From positions 3,418,613 through 3,482,612 of the forward strand of contig AP021856.1 in assembly GCA_017347445.1 (NCBI GenBank): a stretch of 64,000 nt of DNA, given 5' to 3'. Both the position numbers and the translations under genes were made by a program. The notes below the pieces were generated by a model. The model was not told the origin of the DNA. It was given only the letters and a program-made list of their open reading frames with translations, and ran no database searches. The stretch comes from Candidatus Brocadia pituitae (GTDB lineage Bacteria; Planctomycetota; Brocadiia; Brocadiales; Brocadiaceae). Each line of letters begins with the position of its first letter. The stretch's first letter is position 1. This document shows positions 1 through 6,795 of this stretch, in pieces.

Positions 1-369
1 TTCCGTCGCCACGAGCACCGTTCCATCACGTGAAGTAATGTACACGGCTTTATATCCATACTCTTTTTTGATCGTCCCAATATAATCGTTCAACTTTGGG
101 AAACCCCTGGCCTTATCATCCACACTGCGATCCATTACGTCAGAGATGTTTCTGCTGATAACCTTTGTGTCATGTCGCCTTTCAGCAAACCACATCTTTA
201 CAATTTCCGCTTGTTTTTGCCTTACCCCTTCAAGGTTGCGTATCAAGGCCTCTTCCAAATCCTTTTGCGCCTTGGGAAATGCCATAAACCGCAACAACAG
301 TAATGGAGTAAATGAGCAGAACAAAAGTATCAGCACAAGTCTGTTTTTAATGGATCTGCGTGAAAACAT
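1..369 (-). CDS. N-terminal part of membrane-anchored sensor protein (cut by window edge)
   Basis: The reading frame is open from an ATG at 369 to the window edge (123 codons). A GAGG ribosome-binding site lies about 11 bases before the ATG. The product starts with a basic stretch (MFSRRSIKNR) and a hydrophobic segment at about residues 11-28. A charged, helical extracytoplasmic region follows, ending in YGYKAVYITSRDGTVLVATE, the usual look of a Cache-type sensor domain. This is the standard front end of histidine kinases, chemoreceptors and diguanylate cyclases; the output domain lies outside the window, so the class cannot be named. It is oriented like the next two genes but separated by 59 bases. 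Confidence 0.7.
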   Translation of the reverse strand, partial: MFSRRSIKNRLVLILLFCSFTPLLLLRFMAFPKAQKDLEEALIRNLEGVRQKQAEIVKMWFAERRHDTKVISRNISDVMDRSVDDKARGFPKLNDYIGTIKKEYGYKAVYITSRDGTVLVATE

Positions 370-428
370 GTTCTTTTATTTCCTCGACCCGGGGACTGAA
401 TCAAAGCCATACTCAATCTTTACTCTTT

Positions 429-2213
429 TCACAATCCCTTTTGCATCCTTTCCCTACGATCTCCTCTTTTCGTTTTTAATTGGGCGATATATAACAGCCC
501 GTCAGACATTGAATAATTGTAGGGGAACGGACACAACTTCTCACTTAATCGGTTTATAACATAATGGTACATCCGCTCAGCCTCTTCCGGGGACATCCCC
601 TCTGCCACTTCAAAAAAATAACCCAACCCTAAATCCTCATTGCCAGGAGCCATAATGCTTTTCAGTCTGTATTCTGAAGGGTTGTAGGTAATCGGTGAGT
701 CTTTTTCCATACCAAAAAGAGAAGGTAAACAGGAAAACCCTGGTGAATCCAGATATTCTTTCTTGAGTACAAAGTCAAGCGTTTCCAATGCTTCTTTTTC
801 CGTTTCGGTCGGAAACCCAATAATTACGTAGAGGTGGAAAGATATCCCTAATTTAAGGCATTCATCCAGGATATTCTTCACGCGATCGGCCTTTGTTCCC
901 TTCTTCATGAGATCCAATACCCGCTGGTTGTACGACTCTAAACCAAAGACCAGTTTCTGGCATCCGGATTCATGCATCTTCCTGAGCACATCGTGGCTGA
1001 GGGCATTCTCAAATCGCACCCCTCCCATCCATTTAATATCCTGTTTGTTTTCCATCAGACCTTGAGATACATCGCGCAACTGATTGACAGGCACCGATTC
1101 GTCCGTGAAGAAGAAATACGGCGTATTGTATTTTTGTGAAAGCTTGTGGATGTCCTCCAGGAGCAATTCCGGCCTGCGCAAACGAAAATTCCGGTGATCC
1201 AGATGCAAATTACAGAAGGCGCATTTCCCGTAATAACAGCCTCGTGAAGTCTGCACTGGCAAGACGGTTGCGGGGGCATGGTAGAGCCGCAGAGGAAGCC
1301 CGTCAAAATCCGGGGTGGGGAGTCTGTTTAAATCTTCAGCAAAAAATGGCTCGTTGACCCAGGTACTTTTATTATCCCGATAAATCAGGTTACGGACCTT
1401 TGCAAAATCCCTCTTGCCATTCACCTGCTCTGCAAGGTCCAACAGTGCGTGCTCTCCCTCAAAAACAACAAAACTATCAACAATTGAAAATAGCCCATCG
1501 ATCTTTTTTACATTTTCAATGAGCTTGGTAAAGACACTCCCACCAATGGTAATATGGACGTCCTTGTTCCGATCCTTTATCAATTTTGCGAGGGTCAGAC
1601 CAGGAATAATCTGGGAGGTGCTGGTAATGGAAATCCCTATGATCGCGGGAGAAAACTCCAGGATGGAAGGAAGAATATGGTCCTTGTACAGATTGAGGAA
1701 GATGTTTTCTTCTTCATCGCCGAGTGCAGTAAAAATCTCCCGTGATGAATAGACCGAATACCGCATATCGTTACTGAGTGCCGTCATTGATGAAGGGTAA
1801 TACAAGACCGACAGAACACCAAGTGCATCATTTATGGTATTGACACTTTCGATGTAGCGTTCGAGGTCATAAAAACCTTCTGACCGCAATGTTTGTTTTG
1901 CAGGTTCAACCTTTTTCGCAAGAACGGGAATTGTCTCTAGCGCATGAATTAATGCCTGGCGCTTCTCCTGATCAAAAGGCGCACCCCGGCGGGATGGCCA
2001 TGCACTGTCTCTATGTTTTAATTTATCAAGAATTTTCTGATAAAACTCACGGCATGTCTTTTCGGTAAGGAGGATATCCAGCAGTTCAATATTAATGTCC
2101 CGCTGGACAACATTGTATACTCCGTTCTGTCTTAAAAAAGCAGCTAACGAAGGCAAACTGAGGTAGGGCTGTGAAGGATGCCATGACGGTGGAAAGAGTA
2201 AGAGCACTTTCAT
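429..2213 (-). CDS. B12-binding-domain radical SAM protein
   Basis: 594 residues. The N-terminus (VLLLFPPSWHPSQPYLSLPS) and residues about 185-265 look like a cobalamin-binding Rossmann domain. A radical SAM barrel follows, with a three-cysteine cluster motif at about residues 325-334 (GCYYGKCAFCN). The spacing is CX4CX2C rather than the common CX3CX2C. Later barrel landmarks include FTDESVP, GVRFENALS and the glycine-rich IIGFPTETE. The family carries out methyl transfers, rearrangements or ring chemistry on unknown substrates, and nothing nearby identifies this one. It lies 4 bases after argG on the same strand, so co-transcription is likely. The start has no rival Met nearby. Substrate unknown; family assignment firm. 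Confidence 0.9.
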   Translation of the reverse strand: MKVLLLFPPSWHPSQPYLSLPSLAAFLRQNGVYNVVQRDINIELLDILLTEKTCREFYQKILDKLKHRDSAWPSRRGAPFDQEKRQALIHALETIPVLAKKVEPAKQTLRSEGFYDLERYIESVNTINDALGVLSVLYYPSSMTALSNDMRYSVYSSREIFTALGDEEENIFLNLYKDHILPSILEFSPAIIGISITSTSQIIPGLTLAKLIKDRNKDVHITIGGSVFTKLIENVKKIDGLFSIVDSFVVFEGEHALLDLAEQVNGKRDFAKVRNLIYRDNKSTWVNEPFFAEDLNRLPTPDFDGLPLRLYHAPATVLPVQTSRGCYYGKCAFCNLHLDHRNFRLRRPELLLEDIHKLSQKYNTPYFFFTDESVPVNQLRDVSQGLMENKQDIKWMGGVRFENALSHDVLRKMHESGCQKLVFGLESYNQRVLDLMKKGTKADRVKNILDECLKLGISFHLYVIIGFPTETEKEALETLDFVLKKEYLDSPGFSCLPSLFGMEKDSPITYNPSEYRLKSIMAPGNEDLGLGYFFEVAEGMSPEEAERMYHYVINRLSEKLCPFPYNYSMSDGLLYIAQLKTKRGDRRERMQKGL

Positions 2214-2217
2214 TCCT

Positions 2218-3510
2218 TCACCTTTTTTTATCCCCCTCTGCTTTGCCCAGAGATTTCATCTTCGTGGGCATGATCGAATCCAGATGCAATGCCTCTTTAC
2301 CTGCCAGAACGTCCATCTGTTTTTGCGCCTGTATCTTTACCGGCAACCCATATATCTTAATAAACCCAAGGGATGCGCTATGATCAAAAGTATCTTCCTT
2401 CTGATAGGTCGCCAATTTTTCGCTATAGAGGGATAACGGAGATTTACGGCCGACTACGGTGCATGTTCCTTTTGATAATCTTACACGGACCGTCCCGGTC
2501 ATAAGCCGCTGACTGCTTAAGACGTATGCCACCAGATCCTGATGAAAGGCAGAGAACCAGAGACCGTTATAAATCAAATCGGCATACTGCGCAGAGACCA
2601 TATCCTTAAAGCGCAAGGCGTCTTTTGTCATAATCATGCCTGCCAGCGCCCGGTGAGCGGCGTGCAATATAACTGCAGCAGGGGATTCATAAATCTCTCT
2701 TGACTTGATGCCAACCAACCGGTTTTCCAGGTGATCAATACGGCCAACACCGTGTTTCCCCCCACGCGCATTCAGCGTATTAATCATAACAACTCCATCC
2801 ATCTCCTCTCCGTTAAGAGCAGCGGGAATGCCTTTTTCAAAATAAATCTCTATATATTCGGGATCCTCCGGGGCATCCTGCGCGCTTTTTGTCCACCTGT
2901 AGACTTCCTCCGGCGGTTCCGCCCATGGGTCTTCCAATATCCCGCACTCAATACTTCTCCCCCACAGATTTTCGTCCGTACTATAGGGGCTCTGAATCTT
3001 TGCTTCCACCGGGATATTATGTTCTTCCGCATACCGTATCTCCTCGTCTCGCGTCATCTTCCACTCGCGGACAGGGGCAATGATTTGCAATTTGGGATCT
3101 AACACTTGCAGGGACACATCCAATCGCACCTGATCATTCCCTTTCCCCGTACAGCCATGCGCTACGGCATCTGCCTTTTCTTCATGCGCCACATCCGCCA
3201 GCAATTTTGCAATCAGCGGCCTGCCTAAGGCCGTTGCCAGCGGATAAACGCCTTCGTACAAGGCACCTGCCTGCAATGCAGGAAAGATAAAATATTTGAC
3301 AAAGGTATCCTTCGCGTCAAGAACGATCGCCTTTTTTGCCCCGATTTTTAACGCCTTTTCCCGAATGGCATCCAGATCCTTTACCGCACCAAGATCAATA
3401 GTTACCGTAATGACATCCATATTATATTTTTCGGGAATCCATTTAATCGCCACCGAGGTATCCAATCCGCCTGAATATGCCAACACTACCTTTTTCCGTT
3501 GTTCCGCCAT
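2218..3510 (-). CDS. argG: Argininosuccinate synthase
   Basis: ATP-dependent condensation of citrulline and aspartate, the penultimate step of arginine synthesis. The start is the ATG at 3510, preceded by AGGAGGG at good spacing. An in-frame ATG 96 bases upstream lacks this and would add a tail unlike the family. The product is about 430 residues, slightly longer than the usual 400 because of a C-terminal extension. Visible motifs are the ATP-pyrophosphatase P-loop AYSGGLDTSV near the N-terminus, GCTGKGNDQVR, and SPYSTDENLWGRSIECG. It lies 4 bases upstream of the radical SAM gene. No other arg genes are in the window. Confidence 0.97.
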   Translation of the reverse strand: MAEQRKKVVLAYSGGLDTSVAIKWIPEKYNMDVITVTIDLGAVKDLDAIREKALKIGAKKAIVLDAKDTFVKYFIFPALQAGALYEGVYPLATALGRPLIAKLLADVAHEEKADAVAHGCTGKGNDQVRLDVSLQVLDPKLQIIAPVREWKMTRDEEIRYAEEHNIPVEAKIQSPYSTDENLWGRSIECGILEDPWAEPPEEVYRWTKSAQDAPEDPEYIEIYFEKGIPAALNGEEMDGVVMINTLNARGGKHGVGRIDHLENRLVGIKSREIYESPAAVILHAAHRALAGMIMTKDALRFKDMVSAQYADLIYNGLWFSAFHQDLVAYVLSSQRLMTGTVRVRLSKGTCTVVGRKSPLSLYSEKLATYQKEDTFDHSASLGFIKIYGLPVKIQAQKQMDVLAGKEALHLDSIMPTKMKSLGKAEGDKKR

Positions 3511-3708
3511 GAAGAGAACCCTCCTAGTTGTATCCTGAAAAACATCAAGAAAAGCATGGTATGATACTATTCCTGCCATCTGAAGATGGCAATGACACCA
3601 TTTCAAAATGAAATTATAGCAAACAGGGGGTGAGAATCAAATGATTTTCAAGCCGGTTCCTTTTTGGCATTTACTTTTGGATAAATTTTGATAGGCTTAT
3701 TACTACGT

Positions 3709-4806
3709 ATGGATACAACCGACATCTTACATCAGGCCTTAAACTGTTTAAGCAAAGGCATCATGATACAAGACATCAACCGGCGGGTAATCTTTTTTAA
3801 CCACGCCTGTGAAGAGATAACGAAATGGTCGCGAGCGAAGGTGCTCGGAAATGATTGCGGCGACATTTTTCTGTGTCATACTTCCACGGGCATGTGTTTA
3901 ACGGAAAAATTTTGTCCCGGCATGGAGATTTTTCATGGCGGTCTCTCTCAAGGTTCGCGGGAACTCCTGATCAAGCGTGGAGACGGAACCGAATCCTGGG
4001 TAAAAATGAGCATTTCTCCTATGAAAAATGCAGAGGGAAAAGAAACGCATATTGTTTCCATAATCGAGGATATTAGTGATACAAAAAGATTTTCGGATGA
4101 GGTGCTTAGGTCGAAAACCTTGTCTACGCTCGGAGCATTTGCCGCAGAACTGGCACATGAGGTTAAAAACCCTTTGAATGCCATGAATATTCAGATGGCA
4201 GTGCTGGAACGGGAAATCCATGATATAAAGAAGCTCGGAAACAGGGAAAAAAAAGAGTTACTTGAAATTGTTACGATCGTGCAGAAGGAACTGAACCGTT
4301 TGAGTGGATTTGTTGAGGAGTGCCTGCATTTCTCTAAGACCGGCGAACTGAACAAAAGCAACGTTGATGTGGGCGACATCCTCAATGAGATTGTTTCATT
4401 GCTTTTGCCCCAGGCGCAATTATATGGAATTCATATTGAATTCAACATAATGAATGCATTACCTAAGGTAATGATCGACAGGGATAAAATAAAGCAGGCA
4501 ATCCTGAACATCCTGATCAATGGTATTGAGGCAATGCCGGATGGAGGAACGTTGCAGGTGAGTGCAAAGTGTATTGGACAGGAAATAGCTATTTCCTGTC
4601 AGGACACTGGTCCCGGGGTGCCTGACGAAATCAGGGACAAGATCTTTCATCTGTTTTATACCACAAAAGACGGAGGCACAGGGATAGGGCTTTCCTTTGC
4701 ACAAAACATCGTTCAGGCCCATGGAGGTACAATACGACTGGAGACGTCCCCCAGGGGAAGTAAATTTGTGATTGCGCTCCCCACAAGCCAGATAGTGAAT
4801 ATCTGA
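3709..4806 (+). CDS. PAS-domain sensor histidine kinase (soluble, NtrB-like)
   Basis: About 365 residues with no membrane segment, so probably cytoplasmic. An N-terminal PAS domain (about residues 5-120) holds a cysteine-rich stretch, DCGDIFLCHTSTGMCLTEKF, continuing to CPG: four to five cysteines in 25 residues. The kinase core has the H-box LAHEVKNPLNAM, N-box NILINGIEAMPDGG, G1 DTGPGVP and G2 GGTGIGLSFAQN. An alternative TTG start at 3688 adds seven residues; neither start has a strong ribosome-binding site. The gene stands alone and divergent from argG. NtrC-type regulators at 25.2 and 28.0 kb are possible partners, but this is unproven. The cysteines could bind metal or sense redox; that is inference. 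Confidence 0.9.
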   Translation: MDTTDILHQALNCLSKGIMIQDINRRVIFFNHACEEITKWSRAKVLGNDCGDIFLCHTSTGMCLTEKFCPGMEIFHGGLSQGSRELLIKRGDGTESWVKMSISPMKNAEGKETHIVSIIEDISDTKRFSDEVLRSKTLSTLGAFAAELAHEVKNPLNAMNIQMAVLEREIHDIKKLGNREKKELLEIVTIVQKELNRLSGFVEECLHFSKTGELNKSNVDVGDILNEIVSLLLPQAQLYGIHIEFNIMNALPKVMIDRDKIKQAILNILINGIEAMPDGGTLQVSAKCIGQEIAISCQDTGPGVPDEIRDKIFHLFYTTKDGGTGIGLSFAQNIVQAHGGTIRLETSPRGSKFVIALPTSQIVNI

Positions 4807-4905
4807 CGAGGTCTATGTGTCTTTCCCGCGCTGACGTATCGGCATCAAAATACCCATTATCAAAGGGGATTATTGCTGTTTTGCGGCAGGGATTTTACGT
4901 TTCTC
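4807..4905 (-). pseudogene. Decayed fragment of an Eco57I-like methyltransferase 3' end (tail copy 1)
   Basis: Read on the minus strand this stretch gives, with frame changes, AAKQ ... DADTSARERHIDLV. That matches AAKQKDPDADTSSLERRIDHLV near the C-terminus of the methyltransferase at 8.5-12.0 kb. On the plus strand, GTATCGGCATCA and the surrounding bases align directly with 8618-8630. It starts immediately after the histidine kinase stop. There is no start codon or open frame. It is a relic, and one of three such relics between here and 6.65 kb. Confidence 0.55.
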
Positions 4906-5035
4906 TTTTACTTCCATATTCTTTCACAATATTATGCCAGATAATTGGATCAGTTACGACCAGTCTCTGCTCTTGATTACTATTATATCATCCGGTTCAA
5001 TTGTTTGACAAGGTGATGAAGGAATAATTCATTAC

Positions 5036-5294
5036 TTATTTATAAGCACCTCCTCTTTGTTCAATTGCCTTTATTCTTATAGTTTTAATGTCTTCGTGTG
5101 TTTCATAAATAATTCTTATGTCGCCGAGTCTGTAACGATACATATTTGAAAGGTCGCCATGCAGTTTTTTAATATGGTGTGGTAACGAGGATTCGGCAGA
5201 ATAATCTCAAGAGCAGAATTTATTCGCTTACGCAAATTGGTATCGGCTTTTTTGTAAACTTGGCAGAATCTTTATGGAAGATTGCTTTATACAC
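5036..5294 (-). pseudogene. RelE/ParE-family toxin, frame broken twice (possibly by homopolymer miscalls)
   Basis: From a GTG at 5294 the frame reads VYKAIFHKDSAKFTKK. Shifting by one base gives ADTNLRKRINSALEIILPNP, and a second shift gives LHGDLSNMYRYRLGDIRIIY and ETHEDIKTIRIKAIEQRGGAYK before a TAA at 5036-5038. Joined, this is a normal-length RelE-type mRNA interferase of about 86 residues, with the typical YRYRLGDIRIIYE core. Both breaks fall in runs of six A (coding strand) that would be in frame with seven. The gene may therefore be intact in the organism. It lies 38 bases after its presumed antitoxin on the same strand. Confidence 0.7.
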
Positions 5295-5332
5295 TTTTCA
5301 ATTCATCCCACGCACATAGGCCTCTTTTTTTT

Positions 5333-5503
5333 CTACCTTCCAATCAAAGCATCAGCCTGTTTAATCTGAGCCATCAATTTTTTATCAGCCATTATCTCAA
5401 AGGTTTCTCTCCATGACTCTAAATCTTCAGCAATCACTTCATGGATTATAGTCTTCAACTCATCAACCGTTATGTCTGAAACTTTTTTTGCAGCTGTTTT
5501 CAA
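5333..5503 (-). CDS. Small antitoxin of the RelE-type pair
   Basis: 56 residues. The frame is open further upstream, but the start is set at a TTG (5503) because AGGAGG lies just ahead of it. From there the product reads MKTAAKKVSDITVDELKTII and continues with acidic helices (HEVIAEDLESWRETFEIMAD). Short acidic proteins of this kind neutralise the downstream toxin and usually repress their own promoter. I see no clear DNA-binding fold. Antitoxin-then-toxin order and same-strand spacing support the pairing. Function is inferred mainly from context. Confidence 0.65.
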   Translation of the reverse strand: MKTAAKKVSDITVDELKTIIHEVIAEDLESWRETFEIMADKKLMAQIKQADALIGR

Positions 5504-5616
5504 GTTAAACCTCCTTTCATATTTATTTTGTTTATACTTATAACCAGTTCTATCAACAGTCATAATCTTATCATCTACCCCTTTTACCTTCTCAAGATAG
5601 TTTTGACCCGCAGGTT

Positions 5617-5655
5617 TCATCCCTTCCCTTCCACAATGGCAATCTCATTCGGCAC
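5617..5655 (-). pseudogene. Relic of methyltransferase C-terminus (tail copy 2)
   Basis: Minus-strand reading ends NEIAIVEGKG-stop, matching the terminal DEIGIVEERG of the 8.5 kb methyltransferase and DEIAIVEGKQ of tail copy 3. Upstream of these residues the homology stops abruptly in a palindromic repeat (5653-5687). The copy is only about 13 codons long. Its identity rests on its position and on the neighbouring 95-base direct repeat shared with copy 3. Confidence 0.5.
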
Positions 5656-5687
5656 CTGCCTCTGCGTGTACGCCTCGCAGGCAGGTG
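5653..5687. repeat. Palindromic repeat, CACCTGCCT...AGGCAGGTG
   Basis: A hairpin with perfect 9-base arms around a GC-rich loop, followed at 5693-5720 by further fragments of the same kind (CGCCTGTCTGCG, TTAGGCAGGC). It resembles the element at 10244-10274 inside the methyltransferase gene, so it looks like one dispersed family. Confidence 0.6.
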
Positions 5688-5715
5688 AGGTCGCCTGTCT
5701 GCGCCGGAGCTTAGG

Positions 5716-5810
5716 CAGGCAAATAATCCCCGTCTTTTTGTGATAGCAAAGATGCGCCCTTGAACTTTTCCCTTCAGATATAATTTGTCATTTTGAAAGA
5801 TGCCACCCCT
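5716..5810. repeat. Diverged direct repeat R1 (partner at 6642-6728)
   Basis: About 95 bases that align end to end with 6642-6728, sharing blocks such as ATATAATTTGTCA and TTTGAAAGAT and ending in CACCCCT. Both copies lie immediately upstream (in transcription sense) of a methyltransferase tail relic. Read on the minus strand, both can encode a related peptide (QNDKLYLKGK in R1, QIDKLYLKEN in R2), so the ancestor may have been coding. Confidence 0.6.
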
Positions 5811-5853
5811 CACTCTTACTTTTTAACTACCATATAAGTCGCGAGACATCTTT

Positions 5854-6177
5854 TTAACAGTTTTCTCTAACGGAACCAAATCCTCCTCTATACGATTGCC
5901 ACACAATATCAAGATCAATACCAAAATATTCGTGAATGATTTTATTTCTCATTCCAACTATTTCCTGCCATGATATTTCTGGATACTTTGCCCTTACATG
6001 TTGCGGAATTTTACTTACTGCTTCTCCAATAATCTCCAGGCTTCTTATGACTGCTTTTATTGTTTTTCTGTCTTTTGCAAAATCTTCAACGGTCATTCCT
6101 TTGGTAAATTCTCTTATGTCGCTTATTGATTCCATTATGTCATTAAGGTAATCTTGCACTTGCCTTTCTTCAGACAT
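5854..6177 (-). CDS. HepT-like HEPN toxin, C-terminus frameshifted
   Basis: 107 residues of the DUF86/HepT family. The HEPN ribonuclease motif RX4HXY is present as RNKIIHEYFG near residues 76-85. The start overlaps the last 8 bases of the nucleotidyltransferase gene, the usual order in MNT-HEPN pairs. The last ten residues (RGGFGSVRENC) are unlike the family. A one-base shift just after VWQS restores IEEDLVPLEKTVKKMSRDLY and a stop at 5823-5825, so the natural gene is probably 5823-6177. This break is not in a homopolymer. Loss of this tail lies outside the catalytic motif. Confidence 0.85.
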   Translation of the reverse strand: MSEERQVQDYLNDIMESISDIREFTKGMTVEDFAKDRKTIKAVIRSLEIIGEAVSKIPQHVRAKYPEISWQEIVGMRNKIIHEYFGIDLDIVWQSYRGGFGSVRENC

Positions 6178-6463
6178 AATGTACCTCTTGAAGAATTTGT
6201 TTCCCTATATAAGGTTTCAATGCTTTTTTGGTTACAAGATCCGCCTTTATTCCAAGTAAGCGCGAAAAGGTGTTTTCTAATTTAATAAATCTTATAAAAC
6301 CTATTGGTTTTTCCAGCTCCACAAGGATATCTACATCGCTCTTCTCACTTTGTGTGTCTTTTACATAAGAACCAAATATTCCAATTTTTTTCACGCCAAA
6401 TTGTTCTCTAAAATCTTCTTTATGCCCTCGTATTAGTTCTTTAATTTCTTCAAAAGTTTTCAT
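6170..6463 (-). CDS. MntA-like minimal nucleotidyltransferase antitoxin
   Basis: 97 residues. The polymerase-beta-type motif GSYVKDTQSEKSDVDILVE (GS...DVD) lies at about residues 30-48. MntA enzymes silence the partner HepT by adding AMP to a tyrosine next to its active site. This is established for the family and fits the overlapping HepT gene. The start is the only reasonable ATG. Confidence 0.9.
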   Translation of the reverse strand: MKTFEEIKELIRGHKEDFREQFGVKKIGIFGSYVKDTQSEKSDVDILVELEKPIGFIRFIKLENTFSRLLGIKADLVTKKALKPYIGKQILQEVHYV

Positions 6464-6523
6464 GTTGCTATAGCCCCCTTTACATTCAATTATAATGCAT
6501 TACTCATTCTGTTTCTACCACTA

Positions 6524-6641
6524 TCATTGTTTCCCTTCAACAATTGCAATCTCATCCTCTGTAAGACCGTAGAGTTTATAGACAAGCTGGTCAATGTGGT
6601 GCTCGTACTCCTTTACTTTGGCTTGTTTGGATGGGGTTTTG
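6524..6641 (-). pseudogene. Relic of methyltransferase C-terminus (tail copy 3, best preserved)
   Basis: The minus-strand frame reads KQAKVKEYEHHIDQLVYKLY and then GLTEDEIAIVEGKQ-stop. This clearly matches the C-terminus of the methyltransferase at 8.5 kb (RRIDHLVYQLYGLTADEIGI). The rest of that gene is absent. Upstream comes direct repeat R2. It is evidence that the 3' end of this gene family has been copied several times in this island. Confidence 0.75.
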
Positions 6642-6728
6642 CAAGCAATCCGCGTCCTTCGTAATAACAATGATGTTCCTTGATATTTTCCTTCAAATAT
6701 AATTTGTCAATTTGAAAGATTCACCCCT
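6642..6728. repeat. Diverged direct repeat R2 (partner of 5716-5810)
   Basis: Homologous to R1, with small indels. It lies between tail copy 3 and the end of the 567-residue gene. See the R1 entry for shared blocks. Confidence 0.6.
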
Positions 6729-6795
6729 TAGACTTTCCCTCCGCAAGAGGCATCAATCTTTGATCGTCACACAATGGGTGAACCTTGTCGTTTCT

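Noticed and set aside
146-559. Plus-strand open frame of 137 codons
   Set aside because: It is antisense to the sensor gene (1-369) and to the radical SAM 3' end, has no ribosome-binding site and no recognisable protein features.
4807-5035. An independent small gene between the histidine kinase and the RelE relic
   Set aside because: No frame of useful length with a start signal; the only recognisable content is the decayed methyltransferase tail.
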